Source: Apteryx mantelli (taxonomy: Eukaryota; Chordata; Aves; Apterygiformes; Apterygidae). From it: DNA of 64,000 nucleotides. Positions 24,949-39,900 of the stretch are shown here, piece after piece. Made by a program: the position numbers and the translations under genes. The stretch lies in the NCBI RefSeq assembly GCF_036417845.1, contig NC_089981.1, positions 22,960,001 through 23,024,000 of the forward strand. Reading direction: 5' to 3'. The notes beneath the pieces are model-generated. The model made no database searches and was not told the origin of the DNA. It saw only the letters and a program-made list of their open reading frames with translations. Within the stretch, counting starts at the first letter, position 1. The number at the start of each line of letters is the position of its first letter.

Positions 24949-27900
24949 GTAGGAGGACTAACTTGCTTTGCATTTTTACTGTTCTAAAGAATTTATAACC
25001 TGTTCGGAGTTTGAAACAATTTTCTTGGCTTTGTGAAGCTAAAGAACATTTTATCTTTATACCAGATTTTTTTTTTCTGTTACAAATAATTTCCTTCCTA
25101 AGAAGAGAAAATTAAATGTCTTCAAAGTTCATATTTTAGTCCAGGTTCTTACCTCATTTTCTCTAGATGAAATCTGGAATAGCTCCACTGAATTTAATGG
25201 AGCTAACTCATATTTCTACCAAAGTACCTTGGATTGTCATTTAGCCTTTGATGTCCACTTCATACGGTAGAGCATTTGAAAATGCACAGACCAAAAGTGT
25301 AAAACTGGCTTTAGAAAGGAACAAATTAGTGGAGTGCTTCTGCATTATTAAAGATTTGGGTTGTTCTATCAGCTGATGCTACAGTATTGAAAAAAGGGAC
25401 TGATTTTGCTTTAAAAATGTTGGACACCAAATTTAAGATGTTCATCTGTTGTTGCACACAAGATCGTATAAAAGTTTAGGGCACAGGGTTGTTTTTTTGA
25501 AGAAGTGAAAACAACTGGATTTCTGTGAAACTGGGATTCATAGTGCCTTAAATATTTGGGATTCATGGTGCCTTAATTATTCTACAAAGGCACTTAATAC
25601 TTACAACGGTGGAAACTTTTTTTTATTAATACTCCACCTCCACTTCCCCTGAAGTTTAACGTAATAACACTAGTTTTGAGTGCATTTTGATCTCAGACAC
25701 AGATCCTAGTTCTACTTCTTTCTACTTCCAAGGAATTCCACACTAACTTACATTAAAAAGTAGTTCCTTTAAAGAATAGCCCATTGAGAGGCTAACCGTA
25801 ACATTATCATGCTCTGCAAAGGAAATGGGAATCTGGGATGCGTGTGGTATGAGGCAGAGCGTTGGTACCAGACAGTGCATGGGAAGACAAGCAAAAAGCT
25901 CTCTGGGGCTAGGGAGTTAAGGGAGAGAGCCCAGGAGCACGGACTGGTTTCGCCTATCTAAAAGCAGCACAATGTGCCCTTCCAACACTACCTGGAGACA
26001 CCCAACTGGTGCAACAGGGAAGGCATTATGGATCTCAGCACAGCTCCAATTTCAGCGTTAGCCCCTCTAGCGGTGTTATTCATGGATTGCCCTGTTGTGG
26101 GACACAGCAGAGCTCCTGCCTGCCTTTTTTGTTCTCCCCGGCCGGCATACCTTGCCCTGCAGTCTGCCCTCTGCCTGATCAGCTCTTGTGCAGTAGGGCA
26201 TCGGAAGCCGCTCCAGGCCCTTCAAATTTCCTGTAACTTCCTATTTTGAAGCTGCCGTGGAATGGAATACAAGCAAAAAATTTTGCTTTGCGGCAAAATC
26301 AACAATAGCAAACATATCTATTGGAAAGGCCTAATTCCTTCTGCGTGGCTTGTGGGTTTATTTTTCTTCTGCCACTTATTACAAAAAGTGCTTGAAATTG
26401 TAAAATACAGAGTAACTTTGGCTTTTAGTGAGGACAGAGATCACCCCTCTAGCTCTAAAAGGGATTCTTCCAGTAGAAAAGGGACCTATTTTTAAAGCTC
26501 TCTAGATAGCCAAAGGGTTTTACTAGTGATTAAAGCACATAATGATCATAAAAACAGAGAGTAAAATGAAGTCCTCTATCTGAAAAGTTCGTAAGGGCAT
26601 CCAGGGGTACTGTGAGAATAACAGAATAAGGATCAGCCCAAATTCTCACCTATATGTTTTCGATGGCTTCAGTATAATTATTTATTAGTCTAAAGAAAAA
26701 AATAGCTCAGGGAGCGATATACAGCTATCCTAGCTGCATGTAGCACAGATCTTGATGTAAATCTGATCTCCTGTACGTCAGGGTAGATTTACTGATTTTT
26801 GAAACTCTTGTTACATGTTTAAGCAGATACAACTGAAAAATGATGAATGTACTACTGCAAATTAAATAATATTTTCCTCCTCCACTCTTCTTGACTCAGT
26901 TCAAGCCCAGGACAGTGGACAAAACTATGCTTCTCTGTCTATCCAGCAGGGACAAGACTGTAAGTATTTTTATGCTGATCTACCTCTAATATTTTGTCCA
27001 AAAATTAAATTGATAGATAAGAAGATTACTAGAATGGGCCTAGAAGGGCTAGAACATGGTGTGCCCTAAAAAAAGAGAGAGAGAAAGAGAGCAAGAGAAA
27101 GAGAGAGACAGAGAGAGAGATAAATCCAAGTTCCAGCAGATCTCTGACTGCTTCAGACTGGAGAAGTTCCTCTGAAATCTGGCGCAATGGATTTGGTCTA
27201 CTGATGTGATACAGTTATCTAATCTTTAGTTTCGTGAAAGGTACATACCATCTATCTGAAAGTGTATTTTCAGAGGGGGTGTGTGCATACATACATATCA
27301 CAAATGTACTTGATAGTAGGTAATAAAAGATACATTTTTTATGCTGTGTCAAGATGTCACTCACAAGAGAGAATAAGAAAACTGTAACTACCTTAAACAT
27401 TAGAATGATTAAGTGCTACAAGATCATATATATAAAAAATAGCATTATGACACATACTGGAACATAGTAACTGTACACAGCAAAATAAGGGGGAAGGATA
27501 CAACAAGAACTGGTATAACACTGATTACAGGCCAAAACCAGTGTTGCATAAAAATTCTGACATATTTTCCTAGTTCTTATTATAAATACATTATAATACT
27601 ATTTACCATATCAGAATGAAATTTAACCATTCAGCCTGCTGCAATCTGCAGTTTGTGAGGCCAATACCTGGCAATTAAAATAGTGATAAACCCAAACTGA
27701 AAGTATAGCACAAATTGTGTAATAATAGTGAGTTCAGTTAATCATTGCAACAGATTGTCAAGGAAGGTAGTACATGTGCTTTCCCTTAAAATCCTTATAT
27801 GAAGACTAAATTAGATTGTCTTTCTAAAACACGTATCTGTCTTAGCCATCCTTTCTGGTCTAAATGGAAAAATCAATGGCTGATATTGCAATCTACAGTA

Positions 27901-30900
27901 TGGAAGTCATCAGACTCTATGATTATAATACATTCAAGGGAAAAAATGCAGCAAGTTCTCAAACTCTCATGTTGAGAAAATACAGTGTAGGTTCCCTAAG
28001 TGTCATATCCCTTTCATAGCTGGAACCAAAGAGAAAACAATAGATTTGAACATGGAAAATTTAGGGCTGGATCCTGCAATAGAAGTCCTTCCAGGAAAAA
28101 GCACATGATTAAAGTTTTACAGAATTTAAAGTGCCTTTTTTTTTTAATCTGCTTGCATTTGGTGTGTAAAAGTGTGTGTTTCCTTCAGCACAGAGAAAGA
28201 TATGAGGTTCAGAAAAAATTAGCTGGTGTTTCTCACCTTACAGCTAAGACTCTTCAGCAGTTTTGAGCTTCTAAGTGTACTGAGAGGCAAAGGTCCAAAT
28301 ATAGCCATTACCGCTGCTTTTTCTGCATTGCTGTTACAACATTGAACTCTCGGGATCAGATTGTTGCGTTTGAGCTCAAATCAGCAGGGCCAGCATCAGA
28401 TGGGACTCTTGAACAAATACTGGAAGAAAGAACTACAGCCATGCAGAATGGTCTTTGGGATTTGGCTGTTAGTGAAACACACAGGAAGACAGGACACAAA
28501 GCACTGTGCTAAACCATCAATAAAATCTCACGGAAACTCCACCTAGGGTGTAACTAGTAGTAGGAAATGTTAATTGTTAAAAGAGACTAGGCAATTTCTG
28601 TTGTTTTTTAACACTTCAAAAGACCTCTTTTTCCTCCTTAGATTTTAGAACAGCCGGTACCAAATCAAGAGGACTGACAATCATTTCAGCTCTTCAAAAC
28701 ATATTGGCAGTAAAGTGTAAGTTAAAGAAATTTCATGGCTCAGATATCTGTGTTCCTGTGGATCATAGAGCCCAGAGTGACTGAACAGATCAATAAATTG
28801 TGTAAGATCCTTTAGCCTTATAAAATAAAAAATGAACAAGAGAAGCAGTCAGTTCATTAGGTAATAAGGACAATCTAAATGTGGCTCAAAGCCCAGCTTG
28901 TATTTTGTTAATACGATACAGCCATAAAAAGGACAAATATAATACTGGGATATATCATGTATGCTATTTCCAGTAAAAGAGGGAAATTTTAACATGTTCA
29001 AAACATTGGTGTGACACCTCATGTAGGATATAGGGTACAATTCTGATTACCGTTGTTCAGGCAGGGTGAGTGGAAATCTGAAAGAGAGGCAGAGAGGAAC
29101 TGTGAGGATGATCAGGGAGATAGGAGCCTGCTTCAGTAAAATGGAGGCTGAGAAGAGATAAACACTTTCTATAAAAGAGGGGGAAGACCAGGAGGTGGAA
29201 CTCCTTCAGGGTAAAGGGTAGTACGGGCACAAGCACAGGCAGGCATACACTAGTCAGGAATATGTTTCCGAAAAAATTGGCAAAAAGTCTTCCAGCCATT
29301 AGGAGAGCGGGGTTATGAGTGGCCTTCCCCAGAAGGAGTACTAGCTAGTTTTAAACTAACTTTAAACTGAACTGTGAAGGTGAAACGTCAAACTTCATAC
29401 GTTTAGAAAAGGGTTTATAGAATATAGCTGTCAGCAAAACCGGAATAGTGGACTGACTTAGAGACCCAGGAGGTCTCTTCCAGTCTTATTCCCTATATCC
29501 TCATGCAAAAAGATGATGAAACGCAAAAGATAATTGAACTAAATACATAATAGCTAAAAAAAAAAAAAAAAGCTTTACAAGAAGGCAAACAAAAGATGGG
29601 CGCTTTTTGGCTGGTGAAAGAAATAAAAGGGGAGAAACCATTTAAACAGAGGGTAATCACTGCAAATTACAGAAAATTCTTACAGCTCATTTTGAATCCA
29701 CAGCTGGCAACCTCTCTCACAATGGCCGTGTGTGCAGTACATGGGGTAACTTCCACTTCAAGACCTTTGACGGGGACATCTTTTACTTCCCTGGGGTCTG
29801 CAATTACGTCTTTGCATCCAACTGCAAGTCCTCCTATGAGGACTTCAACATCCAGATAAGGCGTACAATGGTGGAAAATGCTACCATGATCACCCACATC
29901 ATCATGAAACTGGAGGGAGCAGTGATTGAACTGACACGCAGCACTGTCCTGGTTGCTGGCAACCCGTACGTTCATACTTTCTACTATGCCCTGAAACTGC
30001 CATTGTTGCTCTTGCTCCCAGAGGGCTCTTTAAGGGAGCATCCCTTTCCCTCGTGTGATCTCAGAGTATTCCCAAGCAGCTGGAGGGCACAGGTCCTTCT
30101 TGAAGAGGCAACAGAAACAAGAAGGCCTGACAGTGAGCTAAGTGCCACCTCTGCGCATTATCCTTGTGTCTGTTTTGTGCAGATGAGCTATAACCCAGTT
30201 GCTGCCCCACTGCTACAATTTACAGATGTATAACCTGGATCCAGTGTTAGACTTTTATACCCCTTAAGTTTCTACTCTTCCATTGCTTTTACCAGAATAG
30301 GAGCACTGAGAAGAATTTCTGATGGTTTTTGCCCTTTTGGTGAGGAGTGTGCTGTTAAGCAGTGACTGCAGCTTGTACCAATAAACCTGAACTAGCTTTA
30401 AATTAGTTATCTTGGAAACTTCCTATTTATGTAGCAATGGTAGCACTAACTTTGGCATGGCATGTGAAACCTCTCCAAAAACCTGGGTAAATATTTGGGC
30501 AGCTATCCCACAGTGATCTGTGTACTACAGCACCTACGTACAGCAAGGTAGTCTAAAGGTTATCTTGGCTACACCTTGTGAATGGCAGTCATGTCACGTA
30601 AAGCCTAAGGAGTCTATCTCTTTATTATAAAGGGCTTTAAGGAGTAAATAGCAATATCCTGAAGCATATTGCCTGCAAAACAGAACCTCCCGATGCTTTC
30701 TGAACAATATAACCTAAGACTCAGGCCAACATTTTACCTGCCAAAACACCATTAACAGAGATAGTGAAAAGGAACAGCTGTTGAAAACAAGGCTGATCCA
30801 TTTGTGCACTGAGAAGCAATTCCACAGGAAACAGCCAAAATGCTACAAACTTGTGTTGTCCTTATTTAGTTACTGTTATTACTGATTTCTTTACTTATTC

Positions 30901-33900
30901 TTTTTGAAATGTCTCAAAGAGAATGAGAATGGATACCAGTGTGGATATTCAATGGCTGTTCTGCCCCTTCCCCCACTGAATTACTGTGATTTTTCCCCCA
31001 GGATTCAGCTGCCCTACAGTCATATGGGAATCTTGATAGAGAGAACTAACAGCTACTTGAAAGTTACTGCCAAGTTAGGACTGGTCTTTCTTTGGAATGA
31101 AGAAGATGCCCTCCTGGTAAGAAAACATCCAAAACATAGCACAAAACCTGCATCTTAAAAATACTCTATTTACATCTTTCTAATCTTAATCACTTAGGCA
31201 GGCTTTAACTAAATTCTAATTTGTATCCATTTTTAGTGTATTGTGCTCTCCTCCCAATCCTCCTCTCTCCCAATTTTCTTTCCCCCCCACCCCAGCTCAG
31301 AATCCATATCCCCACAATTTTAAGGTCCTCACAACACAGTGAAGTACTTTTCAGATTCCAGACACAGCAATACTCTGATGATCACAGAGAGACTAAGACC
31401 AAGTTTTTCTTGGTAGTCAGTGACATTCATATTGGTGCCTGACTTGCTACCACGCCACATAGTCTGCCTGGCACACATATGTCAGACTGTGAGTACGTAA
31501 GTGATATTGGTATAGACTGCTCCTAAACATCAATGTTGACATTACTTTGAATCTAAACTCACTTTCCTCATTTCTTTTAGGTGGAACTAGATAAGAAATA
31601 TGCCAATCAGACTTGCGGGCTTTGTGGGGACTTCAATGGAATGCCAATTAACAACGAATTTATTTCAGAGAGTAAGTAATAAAAAACATTATTAAATATT
31701 GGTGCTTTGTTTTTCTTTCTTTTAGCAGTATCCTGTGACATGGATTGAGAGTCGGATTAACTGCAAAGTAGTGATAATTTTGGCATGTATTTTCATGATG
31801 TCAGTTTTAATACTTATGTAATAGAGACAGGGATTTGAGATACATTAGGCTGTTTCCATAACCGTTAGATATTTTAAAACTTGTCACATATAATATTCTA
31901 CTTTTTGCAATATTTAGGCTCCAGTCACTTACCTTCTTCATCTCCCTTTGCTATTCACATTATAGTGATATTATCTGGTAATCACTATTGATGTCGTAAC
32001 TGGTAGTGTCACAAAAAGAATGTCTCCATGCAAAAGCCAGTAAACCAGTAGATAGTATTCTAATATTTTCACTGCTTTTTACAGATACAAAACTGACACC
32101 CCTGCAGTTTGGGAACAGGCAGAAGATGGATGGACCCACAGAACAGTGCGATGACCCTATTCCTCCTGCTGTTCTGGGGAATTGCACAGCTGAATTTGTA
32201 AGAATTTCTTTTTCAGAGCTTGTTTTTTTTTCAATGTAACATACATACTCTCTTTCTTTCAGTTTGGAAAAAAGTAGTTAAGACTGGAAAAAATACAGCA
32301 TGAACATGCCCCCAGCTGTGGGTCTGGAAACAAAATGTTTCCAAATTTAATTTTTAACTCTTTGCCAAAGTGAATGCTAAAAATTTACATGAGTTAAGGG
32401 GAGAGGGGGCATTTTCATGAAAGAGAAATTCACTAAGTAGTTTCATATTTGCAGAAACCGTATAATGCTTAGAAAGTCACCTGAGCTGAAAGTAGCTGAA
32501 AACAGGGAAATTCATCAAGGGAGTTTCACATATACTTGCCCTCTTGTTATATTTTTCCCTATATATCTGCTCATGGTTGGACAGGATTCTGAACCAGATG
32601 GACATTTGGTCTGCTCTGGTACATTCCTTAAATAAAATAGTTTCATTTTTTCTAAACACTTTGTTTTATCTTCTCTATTTTCCCTCCTAGGGTTCTATCT
32701 GTCAAACAGTATTAACCAGTGAAGCATTCAGAAGCTGTAATGTACTTGTGGATGTTCAGGACTACATTGAAACTTGCATACAAGACCTATGCCACTGTGA
32801 TAACTCTATGGCTGATTTCTGTATGTGCAACACCTTTGCTGAATACTCCCGGCAGTGCGCTCATGCAGGTGGACAGCCTCTGAACTGGAGGACCTCTGAA
32901 CTGTGTCGTAAGTACCTCTGGAAGAGGCTTTCACCTATGCTCATTACCCACACACAATAAACTCCAATTATGTGAAATTTATCCTGAAGTAGACAGCCAT
33001 TTAAAGGCCCATGTAAATTCATGAAATCAGTTTTATCCTGAGCATACTCAAGACTTTTGGGGTGTGAGGGTTTAGAGGATTTTGCTTTGCCAAGGGGCTT
33101 CAATATATAGCTGGAGCTCTAACATGTTGCAGATATTAATGTCTTCACTTGGATCAGGATTCCCCATTACATCTCAGGGGAAAGCGTCCTAGATTGTAAA
33201 GACTGTTTTCTCAACATTTCAAAGGAAAAGTCAGCATTATACTATTCTTTCTACTTTCAGCCAAATCATGTCCTTTCAACATGCAATACCAGGAATGTGG
33301 CTCCCCCTGTTCTGACACCTGCACCAACCCTGAACGATCTGCACTTTGTGAAGATCACTGTATGGATGGCTGCGTCTGTCCTCCAGGCAAGCTTACTTCC
33401 TATGCTTTTCTCATGTCAAAATTGCTAGAACACTTACTGGTACACATTTAGCAGCTTTCCTACTCTCTATCATTCACATCACAGTCACAGTAACAGCCAT
33501 GTTCTTTCCTCGATATACATGCATAATTTTTACACAGGTTACTAAAAAATCCTTTCAAATAACAAACATGTACCTAGGACATGCACATAATGTCTGAAAT
33601 GGGTTTAAGATACTTCAGTACTAACAATATGGGGAAGCTTTCTATTCTCAACATCCACCATCAGTTTACGGAAAGTGCATAACGTGATCACATTCTGCCC
33701 ACAATGGTAATTTCTGGTGTTAGCAAAGCTGGGCCTGGTTCCCCAAAGTACAACATATTTCCTGTTCAGTGCAGTATGTCACTTCCTCTCTCTAAACAAG
33801 GAGCTGAGAGACCCCTAGGTAGTTTATAAAATTTGGCACTTCAGAGAATTACACATGAAAACCGAATGTCAGGATGTGATGAATAATACAAGTGCGTTGT

Positions 33901-36900
33901 CTTCAGACATGCTTAGTTCTGGTGCTGCCAACTGCTCATGAGTGACTGTGCTATATGATATTCTCCTATTGCTGATCTTCTGCCCATCCTCCATGAGGTC
34001 TCACAGAATTAGTCCTCACTTTTTTGTATACTATCATTGTCTTCTTTTAGGTAATACTTTGCCTTTGGGTGTAAAAATATTAATACTACGAATACGTTCC
34101 CAGGCAGCCTTATAAATGGTTAATCTATTCCATTTTGCTATCCTGTCATCTAGTAATTCTAATCCTAATTCCAATCTAATGAAGGCCATAATAGAAGGGT
34201 CTTCCCTACTGATCCCCTGTGATCACTTTAAGATTTTAGCTGGCCTTCGACTGAATATAGCCCCTTCAAGCTCTGCACAGCTGACATGCCATTATTTCAA
34301 GATGCTTATTCTTCATTTTCCTTGTAATACAGAAGAAATGCAGCATACTTTCAGCATCTCCCAGATGTGTACACCAAAGCAGGTTCTGCTGTGCACATCA
34401 GAATGAGTAACACTGTTTTTTTTCTCTAGGAATGGTATTTGATGACATTAACGGTGCTGGCTGTATTCCCCGTAAAGAATGCCACTGTACCTATGAAGGT
34501 GAAATTTATGCTCCTGGTGCCTCCTTCTCGTCCAAGTGCAGATCATGGTAACATACTCCCTTTCTCATACTTCTTCTTTAGATGCATTACCTGAACATTT
34601 TGAAGACAGGGAAAAATTACCAATTACTCCTTGAAAAGAAATTAGGAACTACCTGTCAACTGAAGTTCTTTGATTAAACATTTTTTAAAAGATACTTAAA
34701 TCCTTTTTTCTCTTCATGCATGAAAGCAAAAATTGAGCTTAGATATGGGCACTCCCATTTCAAGACCAATCACCTGGTCTTGGAGGTGGAGGCTGGAGGC
34801 TTAAATCAGCATTTAAAAATGTAAATTGCTGTGTCATGTGCTTAAATGCCTTTGCAACACTACCGTGTAATACTAGGATGATCATGTAAATACTACTGGG
34901 GGCAAGACATTTAGGGACATGTTGCATTACATGGATTGGGAGATCATGTTTGAGAGACATTTGACAGACATGGTGTATATTTTTCAGTTTCATTATAGTT
35001 ACTGAAGTATTACTCTGTAAGTGTATGCAAGTCCATCTATCTATCTATCTGTGAATACCAGAACCCCAGACATGCATGTTACTTTCCAAGCAATACTTAA
35101 CACATTTGAAGCTTGAGTCATGCTAAGGGAGATGAGGGCCCATCCTTCATATGCAACAGAATGGATGCTAGGTTCACTAGGACTGAATTCTGTCCAAGGA
35201 AGGACTGCCAATTGATGGCATTATATAAAAAAATTATCACTGATATAAATGTCCCTTTCTGTACTTATTCTGAGATTTCAGAGCAATGTTGATTATTTGT
35301 AAGCATTCGTGTCTCCAAAAGACAATATGATCAATACTTCAAGAGGAAAATGAAGGCATCAGCTGCCCTTATCGTCTCTTACGTCTTTTATACTTGCATG
35401 ACCCAAGCTTACTGAATGCCTTCATCATTTTAGTACCTGTGCTGGAGGTGAGTGGACTTGTGTCACCCAGTCATGTCCAGGAACTTGCAGTATTGAAGGA
35501 GGTTCCCACATTTCAACATTTGATGAGAAGCATTATTCCTTCTTCGGAGACTGTAGCTATGTCCTGACCAAGGTAAAAATGAGTCACATTCCTTGCTAAA
35601 GCAGTATGCTAAAGAAAAATGCTTTCATTAAATATAATGTTGTCTAATTAAAACTACTAATAATGGCATTAACTTTCTGTAACTTAGAGCTTCAATATGG
35701 AACCTTAAATGGATTTCAGTAGGCTTTCTGTGAGGGTTGTAGTAAATGAATATACCATTCTATTTTTATGTATTTTGGCCATCATTTAAGAATTGCACTG
35801 CATTTTTAGGTTCTGTGAAATAATCTCTATGCTTCCCATTCACTTTTTAAATGAAATATTGCCTATCTATTGTTTTGTAACTATTTCTTTCTGAGTAACT
35901 TTCTTATTGCCTCCACTGGAACTATTCTTTTTGTCACAGTTAATATAGTTCAGGGCCATATTTGATTAACAGTATTTACATTGGAATTATTATATAGAAT
36001 TCACAGGAGATAAGTTATTTCATATATGATGATCAGCCTTCCAAATAGTCTTTCCCGGTAAATGTATAAAACTCTAGAATCTAAAGCAAAAAGCTAAGAC
36101 GTCATACAAGTATTCTAAAACCTGTATCAGAAATAAATAATTTACAAAAACACCCAGAATATACTGGACTTTTTAGATTAGTAGAGACTGAATCCTGAGC
36201 AGGTATGTCTAAATAAGTGACTATAGATTTGCAAATTTCAGAATCCTAAGTATATTTATTGTTGATTTGCATAGGGTGAGTGATGTAAACTATTTTCATA
36301 AACCCTTATTAAATAAAAACTGCTCTCAAAAAAATCAAACTGAATGTTGCCAGACAAGAGAACCACCAACTCTTAGAAATGAGCTTAGAATGAGGTAATT
36401 TAGACATAAAAGAGGCTAAATCAATGCAAGTCCTCCATAAGAATCAAAAGCATAGGGCTAGATCCACAATGGGAACATAGATCAAACTTACATGCTAAAC
36501 TCTCCTTTGGGCACCAACGCCTAAAATTAGTCTCAGAAGCTCAGGAAGTACAAAAACACCTAAACCTGAACACAAAGGTCCTAAAAATCTACAAATTTAA
36601 CAGTGAATTACCATATAGATATAATTCTGCATCTCAGCTTTCCTCAATTTAGTCTTGACAATACCAAGAAAGTCCTAAGATATGTTCAGATTTACAGTGT
36701 TCTGCATGTTTCCCTGTAATGTCTCTGCCCATTAGGTACACAGAACACACCCTCTGAAAAATCAGACTCAAGAGAAAATCTGCATTCCTCCTTTATTCAG
36801 TAGCTTAGTGGGTAGTGATTTTAGTTCATTTTTTTCCTATGAGAGAATATTTAAATGGTTATCTCTCATATCCATTTAAAGAATATCCATTTAAGAATGT

Positions 36901-39900
36901 CCAGACCACGAGCTTTTTGGTACTCAAACTGTTCTGTGCAGAAAAGACTGGAAACCATTTCTCCTCTCTCTTAGGTAAATGCCATAACTGATGGGCAAGA
37001 AAGTCACGCTTGATCCGTCTTCTCTAGAGAATTAAAGTAGCATTACCTAAGCATTAGGAAGCTTTAACATTCGGTTGAATATGTCTAACTTGCCTTTCTG
37101 TCTCTATCCTTTAATGTCAGAAGTAATGGATAGATTCCACTGCTCAGCATGCGTGAATGCCAGCTTACTTTGGTGACTGCATACAGTTATATAAGGACAT
37201 GTGAGCAGGAAGAAAAGAAATAAACAATATTTTAAAAGACTCACTTTACTAAGAATGCCATTTGAGTGTGATCCCCTTTAAGACACCGGGCATATTTTGT
37301 TTTCTTCTTCTAGCTCTGTGACAACAACGATTTCACCGTTCTGGGAGAAATCCACAAGTGTGGCCTGACTGACACTGAGACATGCCTCAAGGGTATAGCT
37401 GTCAGTATAAGTGGAGGACAAACTGTAAGTAGCAAATACAAGCACCTAACATTCTGCAGGGATGTTTTGAAAACTGAATAGACAAATAGGTTGCAAATGA
37501 CACATCACAGATAAGAAAACTGCATTGATTTTTATTTTTATCATATTTGAACATTAATCAAAGAAAAAATAAGAATAAAGTATGTACATTGGAAGTCAAG
37601 ATCTTTGTAGTTTCCTGTCATTTAGTTATCTTCACTTTTTCTTTTGTTTTAACAGTCCATGGGCCACTATAGTAAAGATTAAAGAAATAGTATAGGAATC
37701 AGAAAATCACCAAACCCCAAGCCCCTCCTCCACTTTTTTTCCTTTATCCTGAACTGTACTAGCTATAAAAACATTTGGAACGTGTTTTATCTTTCCTACA
37801 CATGCTTACTAATCATCGCCTTTTCCTTTGAACAGAACATTGTGATCCAGCCTTCTGGCAGTGTATTTGTGAATACGATCTACACACAACTGCCATTTTC
37901 TGCAGGTAAGTTCCTTTTGGAAGACTTTTGTGATGGTTTTTGTCTTTGACTTTAAAAAGTTATTATGTTACTTCATCTAAAGCCAATTCTACCTTTGGTT
38001 ACACTGCAGCAAGCCCAAAGAACTCAAACAGAATTTAATCTCTGATTCTTAAAGTAATAGAGTTTGTCTATATGAAATTATATCTGTTGTATTCTTCGTC
38101 CCTAGCAAATGTTACCATCTTCAGTCCATCATCTTTCTTCATCATTTTACAAACAACCTTTGGTCTTCAGCTAGAGATTCAGCTTGTGCCCATCATGCAA
38201 CTTTTTATAAACTTAGACCCATCACATAAAGGACAGACCTGTGGTAAGTGACCTTATGGTAACAATTGCCTTCTCACTACTCTTGTTTCTGCTGGAGACT
38301 TTCACAGCCCTTCCACTTCCTTTTAGGTCTCTGTGGAAACTTCAATGATGTCCAGACAGATGACTTCAAAACAACCAGTGGTGTAATAGAGGGTACTTCA
38401 GCTGCCTATGGCAACACGTGGAAAACTCGGGCTGATTGTCCTGATGCCAAAATCACCTTTGAGAATCCCTGTTCCCTCAGCATAGAAAATGGTAAGCTCA
38501 GCATAGAGTAACCTCTCCTGTTGTCTTTTAAAATGGAAAGAGGAAATAAGCTGATCAACAAATAAGCATTTAAGCCGAAATAACAGTAGATCATTTTCAC
38601 ACACACTATTTTCCTCAGAAGACACTAGAAGTGTTCAGTTAATAAATAATAACTCTTAGGTCTAGTATATGATTTGGAATCTTCAAAGATATTCGTTTGG
38701 TTTAAGAAAGCAAGTGTTGTTTTTGCCAATTTGCTTAAGGGGAGTTGGAACCATACAGCGTACAAGGGATCCATTCCTGGAAATCACTGAGTGTCATACA
38801 GAAAAGAAGCTGTGTATGGGCCCACTGAAGGTTGGACCCAGTGTAATCTTTCCACTGCCAAACTGTGAACCAGACTTATAACTGATCTGTTCATAGCTCT
38901 TAGGCTTCATTTCAACCAATGAAATACTAACCTTCTGAGCATCCACAAGCCACCCTTCTGGCTTCTAGGTTGAGCTAGTGCATTTTTAATGCACAATGGG
39001 AATCTTCTTTTTCAAAATGCAGCTATGAGTGTTCAGTTTATTTCATGACAAGTACCATGAATTAACTGCATTCAGTTTATTAAAAGTTCATATTTCTGTC
39101 TAGAGGAAGCAGAAGATTGCTCTTGTTTCAGGAAATGTAGAGCTGAGTTCTACTTTAAAATTAAGCTTCTGCAATTTCCCTGCATGAACTATAGTTACAA
39201 TGAGAAAAGAATTTAGACAATGAAGCACAATAGAAATTCTTAACATGTTCTAAATTCACAGACCAGTATGCTCGGCACTGGTGTGGACTGCTCTCTGATA
39301 CCACCGGACCTTTTGCTGAATGTCATTCAACAGTGAATCCAGAAGTTTACCAGAAGGTACTTGGCTCATAACTTGTTCCTGTTTAAAAGAATGAGACTCA
39401 GATTGCTGATACGAACGCCTGAGGGAATAACTTGCCAATTGGGAGGACCTGTTTGAAATAATGTATTCATGATAGTCCTTTTCTAGCCAACAGTTCATTT
39501 TTATCTATGCATCATAATACTTAGTCCTTTGCGAAGTTATCTTTCTTTCCATTCCCAGGTGGATAAATTTACAAGATACTCCTGCCGCCCATAATTTTAG
39601 GCACTAACCTAAATGTCTAAGCCAGGAGCTTGGACTCTCTATCAGGTTAAAGGACAGAAGCAGCCCCTCCTGAGAGACATAACAAAAGCTTTAGTCATGA
39701 GCTTATCTAGTACTTTGCTTAGTTGCTCTGAACTCCTCTCAGGATGCACCTACATTTGCATATATCCAAGGTCAAGACAAGAAATGCATGTAAAAAGCAG
39801 CAAAGAGATTTAGATCAGATGTGAACAAAAATGTTCCACGAGTTCAAGGTGGTGAAGCTCTGGAACAGACTGCCTGGGAACTTTATGAAGCCTCCTTATC

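Noticed and set aside
25533-25582. 25-bp imperfect tandem duplication in intron 1 (gggattcatagtgcc repeated)
   Set aside because: Real but small and without visible function.
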